From assembly GCF_947495925.1 (NCBI RefSeq), contig NZ_CANMAU010000007.1, positions 124,001 through 188,000 of the forward strand: DNA of 64,000 bases. Direction: 5' to 3'. Shown in pieces: positions 18,575-28,128 of the stretch. The DNA is from an uncultured Algibacter sp. (GTDB lineage Bacteria; Bacteroidota; Bacteroidia; Flavobacteriales; Flavobacteriaceae). Every line of letters begins with the position of its first letter. The first letter of the stretch is position 1. The notes beneath the pieces were generated by a model. That model ran no database searches and was not told the DNA's origin. It saw only the letters and a program-made list of their open reading frames with translations. The position numbers and the translations under genes were made by a program.

Positions 18575-19780
18575 CTAACTGTTAATTAATTGCAGTTTTC
18601 TTTTCATAATAAAAAAAACAAGAACAGAGAGAACACCAAAAAACGAAAAACCTATAAATAAGGGTAGAACAGAATCTGTAACAAAACCTCCAATATAGTT
18701 AGCTATAGGCACAGCCATTACAGTTGATACGAATCCATTAATTGCTGCACCAATTCCAGCAATATGCCCTAAAGGTTGCATAGCAATAGCTCTTAAATTT
18801 CCAAATAGAAAGCCCACTGAAAAAAACTGTGCTGCGAAAAAGCTTAAAAGAATATATATGTTTGGATTATTACCAGACCAATATAAAACGACATAGATAA
18901 TTGATATCAGTGCGTAGGCGACGGCAGCCACATAGGCAATGTTCCACATGCCATATTTTGTAACTAGTTTACTATTCATAAAGGTTGCTAAGCCTACTGA
19001 TATGGCTAAACTAGCGAAAATGTAAGGGAACATGTCAGATAACTGATATTGCTCCTGAAATATTTGCTGTGCGGTACTTAAATATACCATAAACGACCCT
19101 GTTATAAAACCAGAAACTAATGTAAAAGCAACGGCTTCTTTATACTTAAAAAACTCTTTAGTACCATCTATAAATAAGTGCGATGAAAAGGTAATTCGTT
19201 TTTTTACTGGCAAAGTTTCTGGTTGCCGTTGCCAAAACCAAACCATAACGGCTACGCCAAAAATAAGGTTCACATAGAATATGGATTCCCAATTAAAATA
19301 AGTAATTAAAAATTGACCAAGTGTGGGAGCCACAACAGGAACTAAAATAAAAAACATAACAACTATAGATACGATTTTCGCCATATAATCACCATTGTAA
19401 GAATCTCGAATCATAGACAAGGCTATGCTTCGAGGTGACGATAACCCAATACCTTGCAGAACGCGTCCTAAAATCATCATATTAAAACTCTTGGTACTCA
19501 CACAAATAACACTTCCAATAATAAAAACAATAAACCCTAAGTAAACAATGGGTTTTCTTCCAAAACTATCGGATAGAGGACCAAATATTAATTGACCAAA
19601 CCCTAAACCTAAGAAAATCATCGTGATTAGCAATTGGTTGTCTGTGCTGTTCATTACATTCAAATGGTTGCCAATTTCTGGTATAGCTGGTAGTAAAGCA
19701 TCAATTGATAAGGCTACAATAGACATTAAAGAAGCCATTAAAGCGACAAATTCATACTTAAAGCTCTGAGGTTTTTCCAT
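18575..19780 (-). CDS. Bcr/CflA-type multidrug efflux MFS transporter
   Basis: A 401-residue twelve-helix carrier of the major facilitator superfamily. The motif GPLSDSFGRKPIVYLGF (about 65-81) is the loop 2-3 signature, and the ALLPAIPEIGNHL segment and GxGLSSPRSIALSMIRD stretch match the Bcr/CflA drug:H+ antiporters. It would export small toxic compounds across the inner membrane. Divergent from the DinB/Crp pair, so the 95-bp gap holds two promoters; regulation by the neighbouring Crp-type protein is possible but unproven. Confidence 0.88.
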   Translation of the reverse strand: MEKPQSFKYEFVALMASLMSIVALSIDALLPAIPEIGNHLNVMNSTDNQLLITMIFLGLGFGQLIFGPLSDSFGRKPIVYLGFIVFIIGSVICVSTKSFNMMILGRVLQGIGLSSPRSIALSMIRDSYNGDYMAKIVSIVVMFFILVPVVAPTLGQFLITYFNWESIFYVNLIFGVAVMVWFWQRQPETLPVKKRITFSSHLFIDGTKEFFKYKEAVAFTLVSGFITGSFMVYLSTAQQIFQEQYQLSDMFPYIFASLAISVGLATFMNSKLVTKYGMWNIAYVAAVAYALISIIYVVLYWSGNNPNIYILLSFFAAQFFSVGFLFGNLRAIAMQPLGHIAGIGAAINGFVSTVMAVPIANYIGGFVTDSVLPLFIGFSFFGVLSVLVFFIMKRKLQLINS

Positions 19781-19850
19781 GCCACAAATTTAAATGAATT
19801 AATTCGTGCAAAAACTCTACAGCGATTAATTAATACAATCTTATTATTGC

Positions 19851-19858
19851 TAAATTTG
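19851..19858 (+). promoter_or_regulatory. Bacteroidota -7 box for the DinB/Crp operon
   Basis: TAAATTTG matches the TAnnTTTG -7 consensus of Bacteroidota and lies 17 bases before the DinB start codon. The -33 partner is weak. Confidence 0.5.
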
Positions 19859-19875
19859 ATGTATAAAACTAATGT

Positions 19876-20322
19876 ATGTATACAAATACTTTAATTAAGA
19901 TATTTACGAGAGATCTTAATAAGCTAAAGGAAGAAATAGAATTATATAACAAGGAAAGCAATCTATGGGTTTTAGATAAATCTATAACAAATTGTGCAGG
20001 TAATTTATGTCTTCACCTAATAGGTAATTTAAATTATTTTATTGGTTCTATTCTTGGCAATACGGGCTATGTAAGACAGAGAGAGCTTGAATTTTCATTA
20101 AAGAATGAGCCTAGGGCACGAATGTTAAAAGAAATTGATGATACCATTTTAGTAGTTGAAAAAACTTTATCAAAACTGGGAAGTGATGACCTAGACGCTT
20201 TGTATCCTATTGAAGTTTTTAAAGAACCTATGATTACCGAGTATTTTTTGACACATTTGGTGCATCATTTATCCTATCATTTAGGTCAGATTAACTATCA
20301 CAGACGTTTACTGGATGTCTGA
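19876..20322 (+). CDS. DinB-family protein (DUF1572-like)
   Basis: A 148-residue DinB-fold protein distinct from the one at 14.9 kb. N-terminal TRDLNKLKEEIELY, a central NLCLHLIGNLNYFIGSILG and the C-terminal HLVHHLSYHLGQINYHRRLL provide histidines at the positions of the metal triad. Family function is unclear. Its last eight bases overlap the Crp-family gene, so the two are translationally coupled; the DinB protein may be an effector of that regulator's response. Confidence 0.8.
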   Translation: MYTNTLIKIFTRDLNKLKEEIELYNKESNLWVLDKSITNCAGNLCLHLIGNLNYFIGSILGNTGYVRQRELEFSLKNEPRARMLKEIDDTILVVEKTLSKLGSDDLDALYPIEVFKEPMITEYFLTHLVHHLSYHLGQINYHRRLLDV

Positions 20323-20917
20323 AATGAATCAAGATAACATACAACCCTTACTTGAGTATATTAAAAACTATGTTAGTCTAACAACTCAGGAAGAAGCCTT
20401 CTTGTTATCTAAGGTTAGTTATAGAAAATATCTTCGGGGCCAGTATATAGTTCAGCAAGGAGATATCTGTAAACATGAATGTTTTGTTATAAGCGGTTGT
20501 ACAAAAATGTTTCATGTTGATGAAACAGGGCAGGAGCATATCCTTATGTTTTCCATAGAAGATTGGTGGACCTCAGATATGGGAAGTTTTATAACTCAAA
20601 CTCCGGCAGATTTTAATGTAATGTGTTTAGAGCCTACAGAACTTGTAATGTTTTCTTATGATATAATTGAAGAATTATATTTAGAAATCCCTAAGTTAGA
20701 ACGTTTTTTTAGGCAAATAATAGAGAAAGCTTTTGTAGCATCTCAAAAACGTATTGTTAGAAATTTTAGCCTGTCAGCTAAAGACAGGTACGTATATTTT
20801 AAAACGCAATATCCCTTAATAGAAAAGCGCATTCCACAATATATGGTGGCTTCTTATCTGGGAATTACAAAAGAGTTCCTTAGTAAGATTAAAAAACACT
20901 TGCTGCTAGAAGATTAA
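20315..20917 (+). CDS. Crp/Fnr-family transcriptional regulator
   Basis: A 200-residue regulator with a cyclic-nucleotide-binding-like beta barrel (about 25-130; RGQYIVQQGDICKHECFVISG) and a C-terminal helix-turn-helix (about 165-200) with YMVASYLGITKEFLSKIKK. The residues that bind cAMP in Crp are not clearly kept, as in most Bacteroidota members of this group. The ligand is unknown. Overlaps the DinB gene by eight bases and is divergent from an efflux pump, which is a likely target set. Confidence 0.88.
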   Translation: MSEMNQDNIQPLLEYIKNYVSLTTQEEAFLLSKVSYRKYLRGQYIVQQGDICKHECFVISGCTKMFHVDETGQEHILMFSIEDWWTSDMGSFITQTPADFNVMCLEPTELVMFSYDIIEELYLEIPKLERFFRQIIEKAFVASQKRIVRNFSLSAKDRYVYFKTQYPLIEKRIPQYMVASYLGITKEFLSKIKKHLLLED

Positions 20918-21027
20918 AAAGTTAATCTAGTTTAACATTTTTTTGTAATCTATTTTATTTTATTCCGACAGCTTCTTATAGATCTTTGTGGTATAATATT
21001 TAAAAGGAAATTTAAAATCAATTAAAA

Positions 21028-21606
21028 ATGAAAAACACATTAAAAAATTCAGTAATTATCGCCCTTTTAGCTTTTTTTACATTATCATTTACAGCTATAG
21101 GTGGTGATAAAAAAGAAGTGAAGACAGATAAAAGTAAAGTAGTTTGGAAAGGTTATAAAGTAACAGGTTCTCATGAAGGAACCATCGCAATTAAATCAGG
21201 AAACTTGATTTTTGATAATGATAAATTAACTGGAGGTGAGTTTGTTATTGATATGACAACAATTAATGCCACAGATTTAGATGGTGAGTATAAAGGGAAA
21301 TTAGATGGACATTTAAAGTCTGATGATTTTTTTGGAGTAGAAAAACATCCTACAGCTACTTTAGTATTTACGAAAGTAAAAGCGTCTGGGAAAAATGCTT
21401 ATCATGTTACGGGAGATATGATTATTAAAGGTAAAACAAATCCTGTTGCTTTCACGATTTCAGTTTATGGTAGTAAAGCTACAGCATCCTTAAAAATAGA
21501 TAGAACAAAATATGATGTGCGTTACGGATCTACAAGCTTTTTCGATGATTTAAAAGATAAAGCTATTTACGATGAATTTGATTTGGTTGCAGATTTAGAG
21601 TTTTAA
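21028..21606 (+). CDS. YceI-family periplasmic protein
   Basis: A 192-residue protein with a signal peptide (about 1-25, ending SFTAIGG). The mature part has the YceI lipocalin-like pattern: VVWKGYKVTGSHEGTIAIKSG, LKSDDFFGVEKHPTATLVF and a C-terminal SLKIDRTKYDVRYGS. YceI proteins bind long isoprenoid or amphiphilic lipids in the periplasm; the role in flavobacteria is unsettled. It stands as a single gene with a strong terminator. A second, divergent YceI is at 27.4 kb. Confidence 0.9.
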   Translation: MKNTLKNSVIIALLAFFTLSFTAIGGDKKEVKTDKSKVVWKGYKVTGSHEGTIAIKSGNLIFDNDKLTGGEFVIDMTTINATDLDGEYKGKLDGHLKSDDFFGVEKHPTATLVFTKVKASGKNAYHVTGDMIIKGKTNPVAFTISVYGSKATASLKIDRTKYDVRYGSTSFFDDLKDKAIYDEFDLVADLEF

Positions 21607-21627
21607 ACGTTAACAAATAAAATTATT

Positions 21628-21663
21628 AAAAAAAGAGGCTTCTGTTGGGAGGCCTCTTTTTTA
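21628..21663 (+). terminator. Rho-independent terminator after yceI
   Basis: AAAAGAGGC at 21631-21639 pairs with GCCTCTTTT at 21652-21660, the inner bases extend the stem, and a T run follows. It begins about 25 bases past the yceI stop. Confidence 0.85.
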
Positions 21664-21767
21664 TTAGAGCTTGATTTTAATTACATTTAAGGCTAATAAA
21701 AAAATTAATTTAAAAAAAATATAAAATCTACCACATTTTAAATAAATATTGTTTACAATTTCTAGTC

Positions 21768-23297
21768 ATGTTTTTTTGCGTTTCAATCTTTGGACAAGAC
21801 TTTACAAGGTTTGTTGATTCTGCAGATGCAAATATTGATTATAGCTCGAAAAAAGCATTAAAGTTTCTAGATTCTGTGCCATCTCCTTTGGAAAAATCTA
21901 TCAAAGGAAGAATTGCAGATTATTACGCTTTGAAGTCGATTATTTATGATGAATTCGAGGACTATCCTACTTCTTATCAATATAATATACTTGCGTTTGA
22001 ATATGCTGAAAAAGAATTGAATTATGAAACTGCCGGAGCATCGGCTTTAGAATTATTTAGGAACATATACTTTACGAAAAAGGATACTATTGCTTTTAAA
22101 TACCTTGAAAAGGCAAGGCAGTATTATAGTCTTGCTGACTACATGTATGGAGAACTTGAAGTTTGGCAAACTGAGGCATATGTTAAGTATGTGAATGGAG
22201 ATTATCGAACTTGCTGTAGCATGCTAATTGATAAGCTTAATGATTATAAAGGAGCCAAAGAAGATGGTTATTATCATATGTTTGCATTGTATCTAATTAC
22301 TTCAAGTTATATTCATCTTGCAGATTTTAAGAACGCCCATTTGTATGTTAATAGTTTTCAAGAGTTATTAAATAATCCAACTGTGGTGCCATATAATTAT
22401 TACTCCTTTAAATCGTCTTTGGATCTTTGTTTTGTTGAAGCTTATTTTAAGAAGAATAAGTTAGACTCGGTTCAGAAATACTTACATAAATCCGGAGCAC
22501 TAACCAATTATATGGGTAAGGATACAAAGCGAGATTTTTATGAATTGAGCTCTGAATATTATTTAAGCATTGACGATTTACCAAAATCAAAAACTTTTTT
22601 GGATTCTCTGAAAATGTTTGAGGATAAAATGTTTAACAATGTTATTGAATCGGGTTTTGATATTAATCATAGGTTACTGCATGCCAAAGAGAAGCTTGAA
22701 GTAACGAGTAATGAGAATCATGCTAAAACAATTTGGGTGACACTGCTTGTAGGAGTTTTAATTATTCTTTTCGTTTTAGGAATATTTTATTTTAAAAGGC
22801 AAAAACGTAAGATTTTAGATTATAATAATCAAAAAACCAGTTTAAAATACCTTAAAAGTAATCATGAAAAATTGCAGGTTAAGGTGAAAGGTTTAGAGGA
22901 CTATATTGGAGAGGTAAAGCGAGAAGTTAAAGCTATTAGTGTTGTTGATGAGGTAAATGAACAACGTAGTAAAATAAAGGAGCTCTATAAGAATGTACGT
23001 TTAGATTCGTCGACAGTGTTATCAAAAAAGGAAAATCATTTAGAGCTTATAAATGATTTAAATGTTGCTTTTTTTAGTAAACTATCAGAACGATTCCCGC
23101 AACTTTCAGATTCTGAGATAATTATATGTTATTATTTATACACCGAGTTTAAAAGTAAAGAAATAGCTGTTTTTTTAGGAACTTCAACACGGGCTATTGA
23201 AAGCAAACGCTATAGAATTAGAAAGAAGCTGAATATTCAAAAACGGGAAATGGGTATGTTTGAATTTTTGAGTGAAGCTTTAAAAGGTGATATTTAA
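21768..23297 (+). CDS. TPR membrane regulator with C-terminal LuxR-type HTH
   Basis: A 509-residue protein. An exported N-terminal part (to about 320) is helical and TPR-like, one transmembrane segment follows (IWVTLLVGVLIILFVLGIF, about 322-341), then a coiled-coil (about 350-400) and a cytoplasmic LuxR-type helix-turn-helix (about 445-505, with LSDSEIIICYYLY and LGTSTRAIESKRYRIRKKL). This layout suggests a one-component sensor that reads an envelope signal and acts on DNA. The ATG at 21768 leaves only about ten residues before the apparent cleavage site (IFGQ), which is short; the frame stays open back to 21714 without another ATG. Target genes unknown. Confidence 0.8.
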   Translation: MFFCVSIFGQDFTRFVDSADANIDYSSKKALKFLDSVPSPLEKSIKGRIADYYALKSIIYDEFEDYPTSYQYNILAFEYAEKELNYETAGASALELFRNIYFTKKDTIAFKYLEKARQYYSLADYMYGELEVWQTEAYVKYVNGDYRTCCSMLIDKLNDYKGAKEDGYYHMFALYLITSSYIHLADFKNAHLYVNSFQELLNNPTVVPYNYYSFKSSLDLCFVEAYFKKNKLDSVQKYLHKSGALTNYMGKDTKRDFYELSSEYYLSIDDLPKSKTFLDSLKMFEDKMFNNVIESGFDINHRLLHAKEKLEVTSNENHAKTIWVTLLVGVLIILFVLGIFYFKRQKRKILDYNNQKTSLKYLKSNHEKLQVKVKGLEDYIGEVKREVKAISVVDEVNEQRSKIKELYKNVRLDSSTVLSKKENHLELINDLNVAFFSKLSERFPQLSDSEIIICYYLYTEFKSKEIAVFLGTSTRAIESKRYRIRKKLNIQKREMGMFEFLSEALKGDI

Positions 23298-23524
23298 GAT
23301 AAATAGGGCATAAGGCCAATGTGCGTAGTTAGTGAGTATGCGTATAATTCATATTACAATAAAAAATGTTCATCTTTGTTAAAGCTATTAATTCTTTATA
23401 TAATACCTGGTTTTTTTGCTATTAAAACTAGGGTTTGTTTGATACATTTTATAAGGAGTGACAAACTATGTTAGTTTTTATACGTTGTCACAAAATGGTA
23501 TTATCAAATAATTTAATTGAGGGT

Positions 23525-23558
23525 AAAAGGAAGTTCTTAAAGAGCTTCCTTTTCTTTT
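23525..23558. terminator. Bidirectional hairpin terminator
   Basis: AAAAGGAAGTTCT (23525-23537) pairs with AGAGCTTCCTTTT (23541-23553) around a three-base loop, followed by T-rich DNA on the + side. It lies just past the stop of the carboxylase operon and can also end transcription from the left. Confidence 0.75.
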
Positions 23559-23559
23559 T

Positions 23560-25101
23560 CTACAATGGAATGTTACCATGTTTGCGTTTAGGGCTGTCCA
23601 CTTTTTTGTTTTCTAACATTGAAAATGCTTTAAGTAATTTGCGTCTTGTGTTTTGAGGAAGTATAACTTCATCTATAAAACCGCGCTTTGCTGCCGCATA
23701 CGGATTAGCAAATTTTTCCGCATATTCTTTTTCTTTTTCGGCTAATTTACTTGCTGGGTCGTCTGCATCTGAAATTTCTTTTTTGAAGATAATCTCACTA
23801 GCCCCTTTAGCACCCATTACTGCTATTTCTGCTCCTGGCCATGCAAAATTCATGTCTGCACCAATATGTTTAGAGTTCATAACATCATAAGCACCTCCGT
23901 ACGCCTTTCTGGTAATTACCGTCACTCTGGGTACGGTAGCCTCGCTCAAAGCATATAATAGTTTTGCGCCGTGTACAATAATACCATTCCACTCTTGATC
24001 GGTCCCTGGTAAAAACCCAGGAACATCAACTAAAACTAATATAGGAATGTTAAAGCAGTCGCAAAAACGAGTAAAACGTGCGGCTTTTCTTGAACTGTTA
24101 ACACCTAAGACTCCCGCAAATGCCATAGGTTGATTTGCGATTATACCAATACTTCTACCTCCTAATCTGGCAAATCCTACGATAATGCTTTCAGCATAAT
24201 TTTTATGGATTTCATAAAACGATTCATCGTCAATAACACCTGAAATGACGGCATGCATGTCATAAGGTTTATTGGGATTGTTAGGAACAATATCAGATAA
24301 AACTTCTCTCACCTCACCCTTTAAATTCACATCCAATGACTGAGGCGTTTGCGAATTATTTTGGGGTAAGTAACTTAGTAAAGTCTTTACATCTTCTAAA
24401 CATTGAATATCATTTAATGATGTTTTATGCGCAACACCCGATTTTGAGGCATGGGTATTTGCTCCTCCAAGTTCCTCACTCGTTACTTCTTCATTGGTAA
24501 CAGTTTTTACAACATTAGGACCTGTTACAAACATATAGCTGGTGTTTTCAACCATTATTGTAAAATCGGTTAATGCTGGAGAATAAACAGCGCCACCTGC
24601 ACAGGGTCCCATGATAGCCGAAATTTGAGGAATAACTCCAGACGCTTTAACGTTTCTATGGAAGATCTCTGCATATCCACCAAGTGAGCGCACACCTTCC
24701 TGAATTCTTGCACCACCAGAATCATTTAACCCAATAATTGGAGCGCCAGTTTTCATAGCCATATCCATGATTTTACAAATTTTTTCGGCATGAGTTTCAG
24801 AGAGTGCACCACCAAAAACGGTAAAATCCTGGGCGTAAATATAAACCGGCCTACCGTGAATTGTGCCATAACCCGTAATAACTCCATCTCCATAAAATAC
24901 TTGATCCGCCATTCCAAAATCAGTAGTTCTGTGTGTTACTAAAGCACCAACCTCTTCAAAAGATCCTTCATCCATTAAATATTCAACACGTTCTCTGGCT
25001 GTTAGCTTTTTCTTTTGATGTTGCTTATCAATTCGAGCTTGTCCACCACCTAAATATGCTTGGGCTAGTTTTTCGTTTAACTTATCAATTTTAGAATCCA
25101 T
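23560..25101 (-). CDS. Acyl-CoA carboxylase carboxyltransferase subunit (PCC-beta type)
   Basis: A 513-residue carboxyltransferase of the propionyl/acetyl-CoA carboxylase beta family, with two crotonase-like halves. [20 protein letters not shown], the acyl-CoA site [19 protein letters not shown] and the second-half [19 protein letters not shown] are present. It would move CO2 from carboxybiotin to an acyl-CoA, with propionyl-CoA the usual substrate of this length class. Last gene of an operon with the biotin carboxylase (5 bp upstream) and the biotin carrier. A role in branched-chain or odd-chain catabolism is inferred. Confidence 0.92.
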   Translation of the reverse strand: MDSKIDKLNEKLAQAYLGGGQARIDKQHQKKKLTARERVEYLMDEGSFEEVGALVTHRTTDFGMADQVFYGDGVITGYGTIHGRPVYIYAQDFTVFGGALSETHAEKICKIMDMAMKTGAPIIGLNDSGGARIQEGVRSLGGYAEIFHRNVKASGVIPQISAIMGPCAGGAVYSPALTDFTIMVENTSYMFVTGPNVVKTVTNEEVTSEELGGANTHASKSGVAHKTSLNDIQCLEDVKTLLSYLPQNNSQTPQSLDVNLKGEVREVLSDIVPNNPNKPYDMHAVISGVIDDESFYEIHKNYAESIIVGFARLGGRSIGIIANQPMAFAGVLGVNSSRKAARFTRFCDCFNIPILVLVDVPGFLPGTDQEWNGIIVHGAKLLYALSEATVPRVTVITRKAYGGAYDVMNSKHIGADMNFAWPGAEIAVMGAKGASEIIFKKEISDADDPASKLAEKEKEYAEKFANPYAAAKRGFIDEVILPQNTRRKLLKAFSMLENKKVDSPKRKHGNIPL

Positions 25102-25106
25102 AGGTT

Positions 25107-26546
25107 TTAATTAGGTAGTCTTAGTAATTTTTGATCTTCAATATATTGTTTCAGGGCAACTAAAGCTGCTAGTTTAGCTTCCTCTTGCATTTCTTTTTCT
25201 AGAGCTTTTGGAGAATAGTATTTTTTAACGAAATGTGTATCAAACTTTCCAGATCGAAAGGCTTCATGTTCACATACAAATTTACCAAATGGCAACGTGG
25301 TTTGTACACCTTTAACATGATAATTAGCAATGGCTTTAAGCATGAGTTGAATAGCTTCTTCTCTAGTTTTCCCATATGTAATTAGTTTAGCTAGCATGGG
25401 GTCGTAATAAATTGGAATATCCATTCCTTCTTCAAAGCCATCATCTACACGAATGCCAGTTCCTTTAGGTATTTGATATACATCTAAATGTCCAACGCTT
25501 GGTAAAAAATCATTCATCGGATCTTCTGCATACACTCTCAATTCTAAGGCATGACCATTAATAGTGAGGTCTTCTTGTTTTATGTTTAACTTTTCTCCTC
25601 GCGCGACTTTAATTTGAAGTTCTACCAAATCTACTCCAGAAATTAATTCAGAAACGGGGTGCTCAACTTGTAATCGTGTATTCATTTCTAAAAAATAGAA
25701 ATTATAATCAGCATCTAATAAAAATTCTACGGTTCCAGCTCCTAAATAATCACATGCTTTAGCCACCTTAATAGCTGCATCTCCCATTTCCTGTCTTAAT
25801 TTAGAAGACAAAACACAGGAAGGTGCCTCCTCAATCACTTTTTGATGTCTACGTTGAATGCTACATTCTCTTTCAAAAAAGTGTAAAATAGTACCATGAT
25901 TATCAGCCATAACTTGAATTTCTATATGACGAGGAGATGTGACATACTTTTCAATAAAAACGGAGCCATCACCAAAGGCTGAAGTGGCTTCACTTATGGC
26001 ACGTTTCATTTGTGATTCTAAATCACTTTCTTTCTCAACGATGCGCATTCCTTTACCTCCACCACCAGCAGAGGCCTTTATAAGAATAGGGAATCCAATA
26101 TTTCTGGCTATTGCCTTTGCTTTGTCAACATTTGTTATCGCTTCGTCAATACCAGGGACCATAGGGATGTTATAGGCTTTAACAGCCTCTTTTGCGGCTA
26201 ATTTACTCCCCATAACTTTTATAGCTTTAGAACGAGGGCCAATAAAAACTATATTGTTTTTTTCACACAACTCTGCAAATTCGGCATTTTCGCTTAAAAA
26301 GCCGTACCCAGGATGAATAGCATCAACATCTAGCCTTTTTGCTACTTCAATTATCTTATCTCCTCTTAAATATGATTGATTTGAAGCGGGTTCGCCAATG
26401 CAAACCGCTTGATCTGCAAACTTAACATGAGGTGCATTCCTGTCTGCACTAGAGAACACAGCAACAGTTTGTATTCCCATTTTTTGAGCAGTTTTCATTA
26501 TTCTTAAAGCAATTTCTCCACGGTTTGCAACAAGTATTTTATTCAT
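25107..26546 (-). CDS. Biotin carboxylase subunit of acyl-CoA carboxylase
   Basis: A 479-residue ATP-grasp enzyme that carboxylates biotin with ATP and bicarbonate. [20 protein letters not shown] opens the preATP-grasp domain, the glycine-rich ATP loop is [13 protein letters not shown] (about 157-169), and the [20 protein letters not shown] block (about 287-306) holds metal and bicarbonate ligands. Complete for the AccC/PccA-N family. It sits between the carrier and carboxyltransferase genes with gaps of 3 and 5 bp, so the three are made together. Confidence 0.93.
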   Translation of the reverse strand: MNKILVANRGEIALRIMKTAQKMGIQTVAVFSSADRNAPHVKFADQAVCIGEPASNQSYLRGDKIIEVAKRLDVDAIHPGYGFLSENAEFAELCEKNNIVFIGPRSKAIKVMGSKLAAKEAVKAYNIPMVPGIDEAITNVDKAKAIARNIGFPILIKASAGGGGKGMRIVEKESDLESQMKRAISEATSAFGDGSVFIEKYVTSPRHIEIQVMADNHGTILHFFERECSIQRRHQKVIEEAPSCVLSSKLRQEMGDAAIKVAKACDYLGAGTVEFLLDADYNFYFLEMNTRLQVEHPVSELISGVDLVELQIKVARGEKLNIKQEDLTINGHALELRVYAEDPMNDFLPSVGHLDVYQIPKGTGIRVDDGFEEGMDIPIYYDPMLAKLITYGKTREEAIQLMLKAIANYHVKGVQTTLPFGKFVCEHEAFRSGKFDTHFVKKYYSPKALEKEMQEEAKLAALVALKQYIEDQKLLRLPN

Positions 26547-26549
26547 GTT

Positions 26550-27035
26550 TTATTCGAATTCAATTAATAACTGGCTTTTTTCAACCGCTTCACCTTGTTT
26601 TACTTTTAAAGATTTTATAATACCATCCCTTGGTGAAGTAATCATGTTTTCCATCTTCATAGCTTCTAAAATAAGTAGCGCATCATTCTCCTTTACTTTT
26701 TGCCCCACTTTAACGTTGATGTCTAAAATTAAACCTGGCATAGGTGCTTTAATGGCACTTATTTGTTTAACAGAACCCGAGGCAAATCCCATAACCTCTA
26801 TAAGTTGATCGAGTTGATTCTGGATGTTTACAGAATAAAGGTTGTTGTTGATTTTAATCTGATAAGATTTATTTTGAAAATCGCGATTTACAAATTCAAT
26901 AGAGTAGGACCTATCATTATTTAAAACATGTGACTTTGTTGAACTAACGGGTATTATATCCAACGATTTAAGATCCGTTTCTTTAACAGTATAGTCGAAG
27001 CTATTATTTACTTTAACCTTAAAATGTGAATTCAT
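26550..27035 (-). CDS. Biotin carboxyl carrier protein subunit
   Basis: A 161-residue protein with a beta-rich N-terminal region and a C-terminal biotinyl domain (about 92-161). The biotinylation motif EAMKMEN puts the modified lysine at K127, and the preceding APMPG turn is typical. It carries carboxybiotin between the biotin carboxylase and the carboxyltransferase encoded next to it. First gene of the three-gene operon; its promoter must be in the 327-bp gap upstream. Confidence 0.92.
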   Translation of the reverse strand: MNSHFKVKVNNSFDYTVKETDLKSLDIIPVSSTKSHVLNNDRSYSIEFVNRDFQNKSYQIKINNNLYSVNIQNQLDQLIEVMGFASGSVKQISAIKAPMPGLILDINVKVGQKVKENDALLILEAMKMENMITSPRDGIIKSLKVKQGEAVEKSQLLIEFE

Positions 27036-27362
27036 AGTGGTGTGAGTTGTTCAATAAATATACATAATATATAAGGGTTATTCAAAATTTAAAATGTATT
27101 GCCCAAACCTTTATTTAAATCTAGTTTTAACAAAAAAGAATACAAAATATTTGATTGTTTAAGCGAATAAAAAATGAGTTTGTAAAGTGTAGAAGGTCTC
27201 AATAATATAATGTTTAATTTTTAATAAAATTACGAATATGATAAAAATAGATAAAAAAAATGTAATATTTTACGAAAAATACATTTTAAATATGATATAT
27301 GTCATTTTTCTTCAATACAAGAAGATTGAAATTTGCTAAATAAAATATTTAAATATAATGTC
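27036..27362. other. Divergent intergenic region
   Basis: 327 bp, extremely AT-rich, between the carboxylase operon and the second yceI. It holds an inverted repeat, AAAATGTA at 27257-27264 and TACATTTT at 27280-27287, about 80 bases before the yceI start, which could be an operator. No gene seen. Confidence 0.45.
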
Positions 27363-27947
27363 ATGAATACACAAAAAAATGTTTTCAGAAAATTAATTAT
27401 CTGCATTACTGCAATCGGTTTTGTATTTAATTTATCGCAAGCACAAATTTTACAATTAGAAAATGACCAATCTTCTTTAACTGTTTTTGGTTCTTCAAAT
27501 CTTCATGGTTGGAAAGTGGATGCCCAAACTCAAAATGGGGCCATTAGTTTTAAAAGTCTTGACTCTTGTCAACTAGAACATTTATCTCTAGCTGTTCTTA
27601 CCGAGAGTTTAAAAGGTGTAGAACCGGGCATGGCAAATACAGCTTTTAAAGCTTTGAAATCAGATAAATATAAATCCATACTGTTCACGCTTGTTGAAGT
27701 TAAAAAAGTGACTGATAAAGGAAACGGCGTTTTTGAATTGCATACTTTAGGGGATTTAGTTATTGCAGGTACAAAGAAAACAGTCCCCTTAAATTTTGAT
27801 GTTACGATTGTGGATAATAAGGTGAAGCTGGAAGGCAATACAAAATTAAAGATGACAGAGTTTAATATAATACCTCCTACAGGTTTATATGGCGCCGTAA
27901 AAGCAAAAGATGACATTATCTTAAGATTCGAAACTAGTTTTATATAA
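27363..27947 (+). CDS. YceI-like secreted protein
   Basis: ATG at 27363 is chosen over an upstream TTG because it gives a normal signal peptide, ending LSQAQ. The 194-residue product has the YceI pattern in diverged form: LTVFGSSNLHGWKVDAQTQ, ALKSDKYKSILFTLVEVKKV and LKMTEFNIIPPTGLYGAVKAKD, the last being the usual C-terminal metal/lipid-site region of this sub-branch. It probably binds a lipid-like ligand in the periplasm. Only distantly similar to the YceI at 21.0 kb, so not a recent duplicate. Confidence 0.82.
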   Translation: MNTQKNVFRKLIICITAIGFVFNLSQAQILQLENDQSSLTVFGSSNLHGWKVDAQTQNGAISFKSLDSCQLEHLSLAVLTESLKGVEPGMANTAFKALKSDKYKSILFTLVEVKKVTDKGNGVFELHTLGDLVIAGTKKTVPLNFDVTIVDNKVKLEGNTKLKMTEFNIIPPTGLYGAVKAKDDIILRFETSFI

Positions 27948-27973
27948 ACTCAATTATTTAAAGGTTTAAATAT

Positions 27974-28022
27974 CCTCTCTACTAAAGGCGTTCAGTATGG
28001 ATTATTTTGTGGAGAGGTTTTT
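27974..28022 (+). terminator. Possible terminator after second yceI
   Basis: CCTCTC (27974-27979) and GAGAGG (28012-28017) can pair around a 32-base loop and are followed by TTTTT. The loop is long, so the call is weak. Confidence 0.4.
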
Positions 28023-28128
28023 ATTTGAAGAAAATCGGAAAACCGATATTTTAAAGCTCTATCTATAAAAATGACTTTAGTACTAATAGGATTTACTAAT
28101 AAGTTAGTATAACTAAGAAATCATTTAA

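Noticed and set aside
23468-23656. 62-codon open frame on the plus strand
   Set aside because: It spans a terminator hairpin and runs into the antisense of the carboxylase gene; no family pattern.
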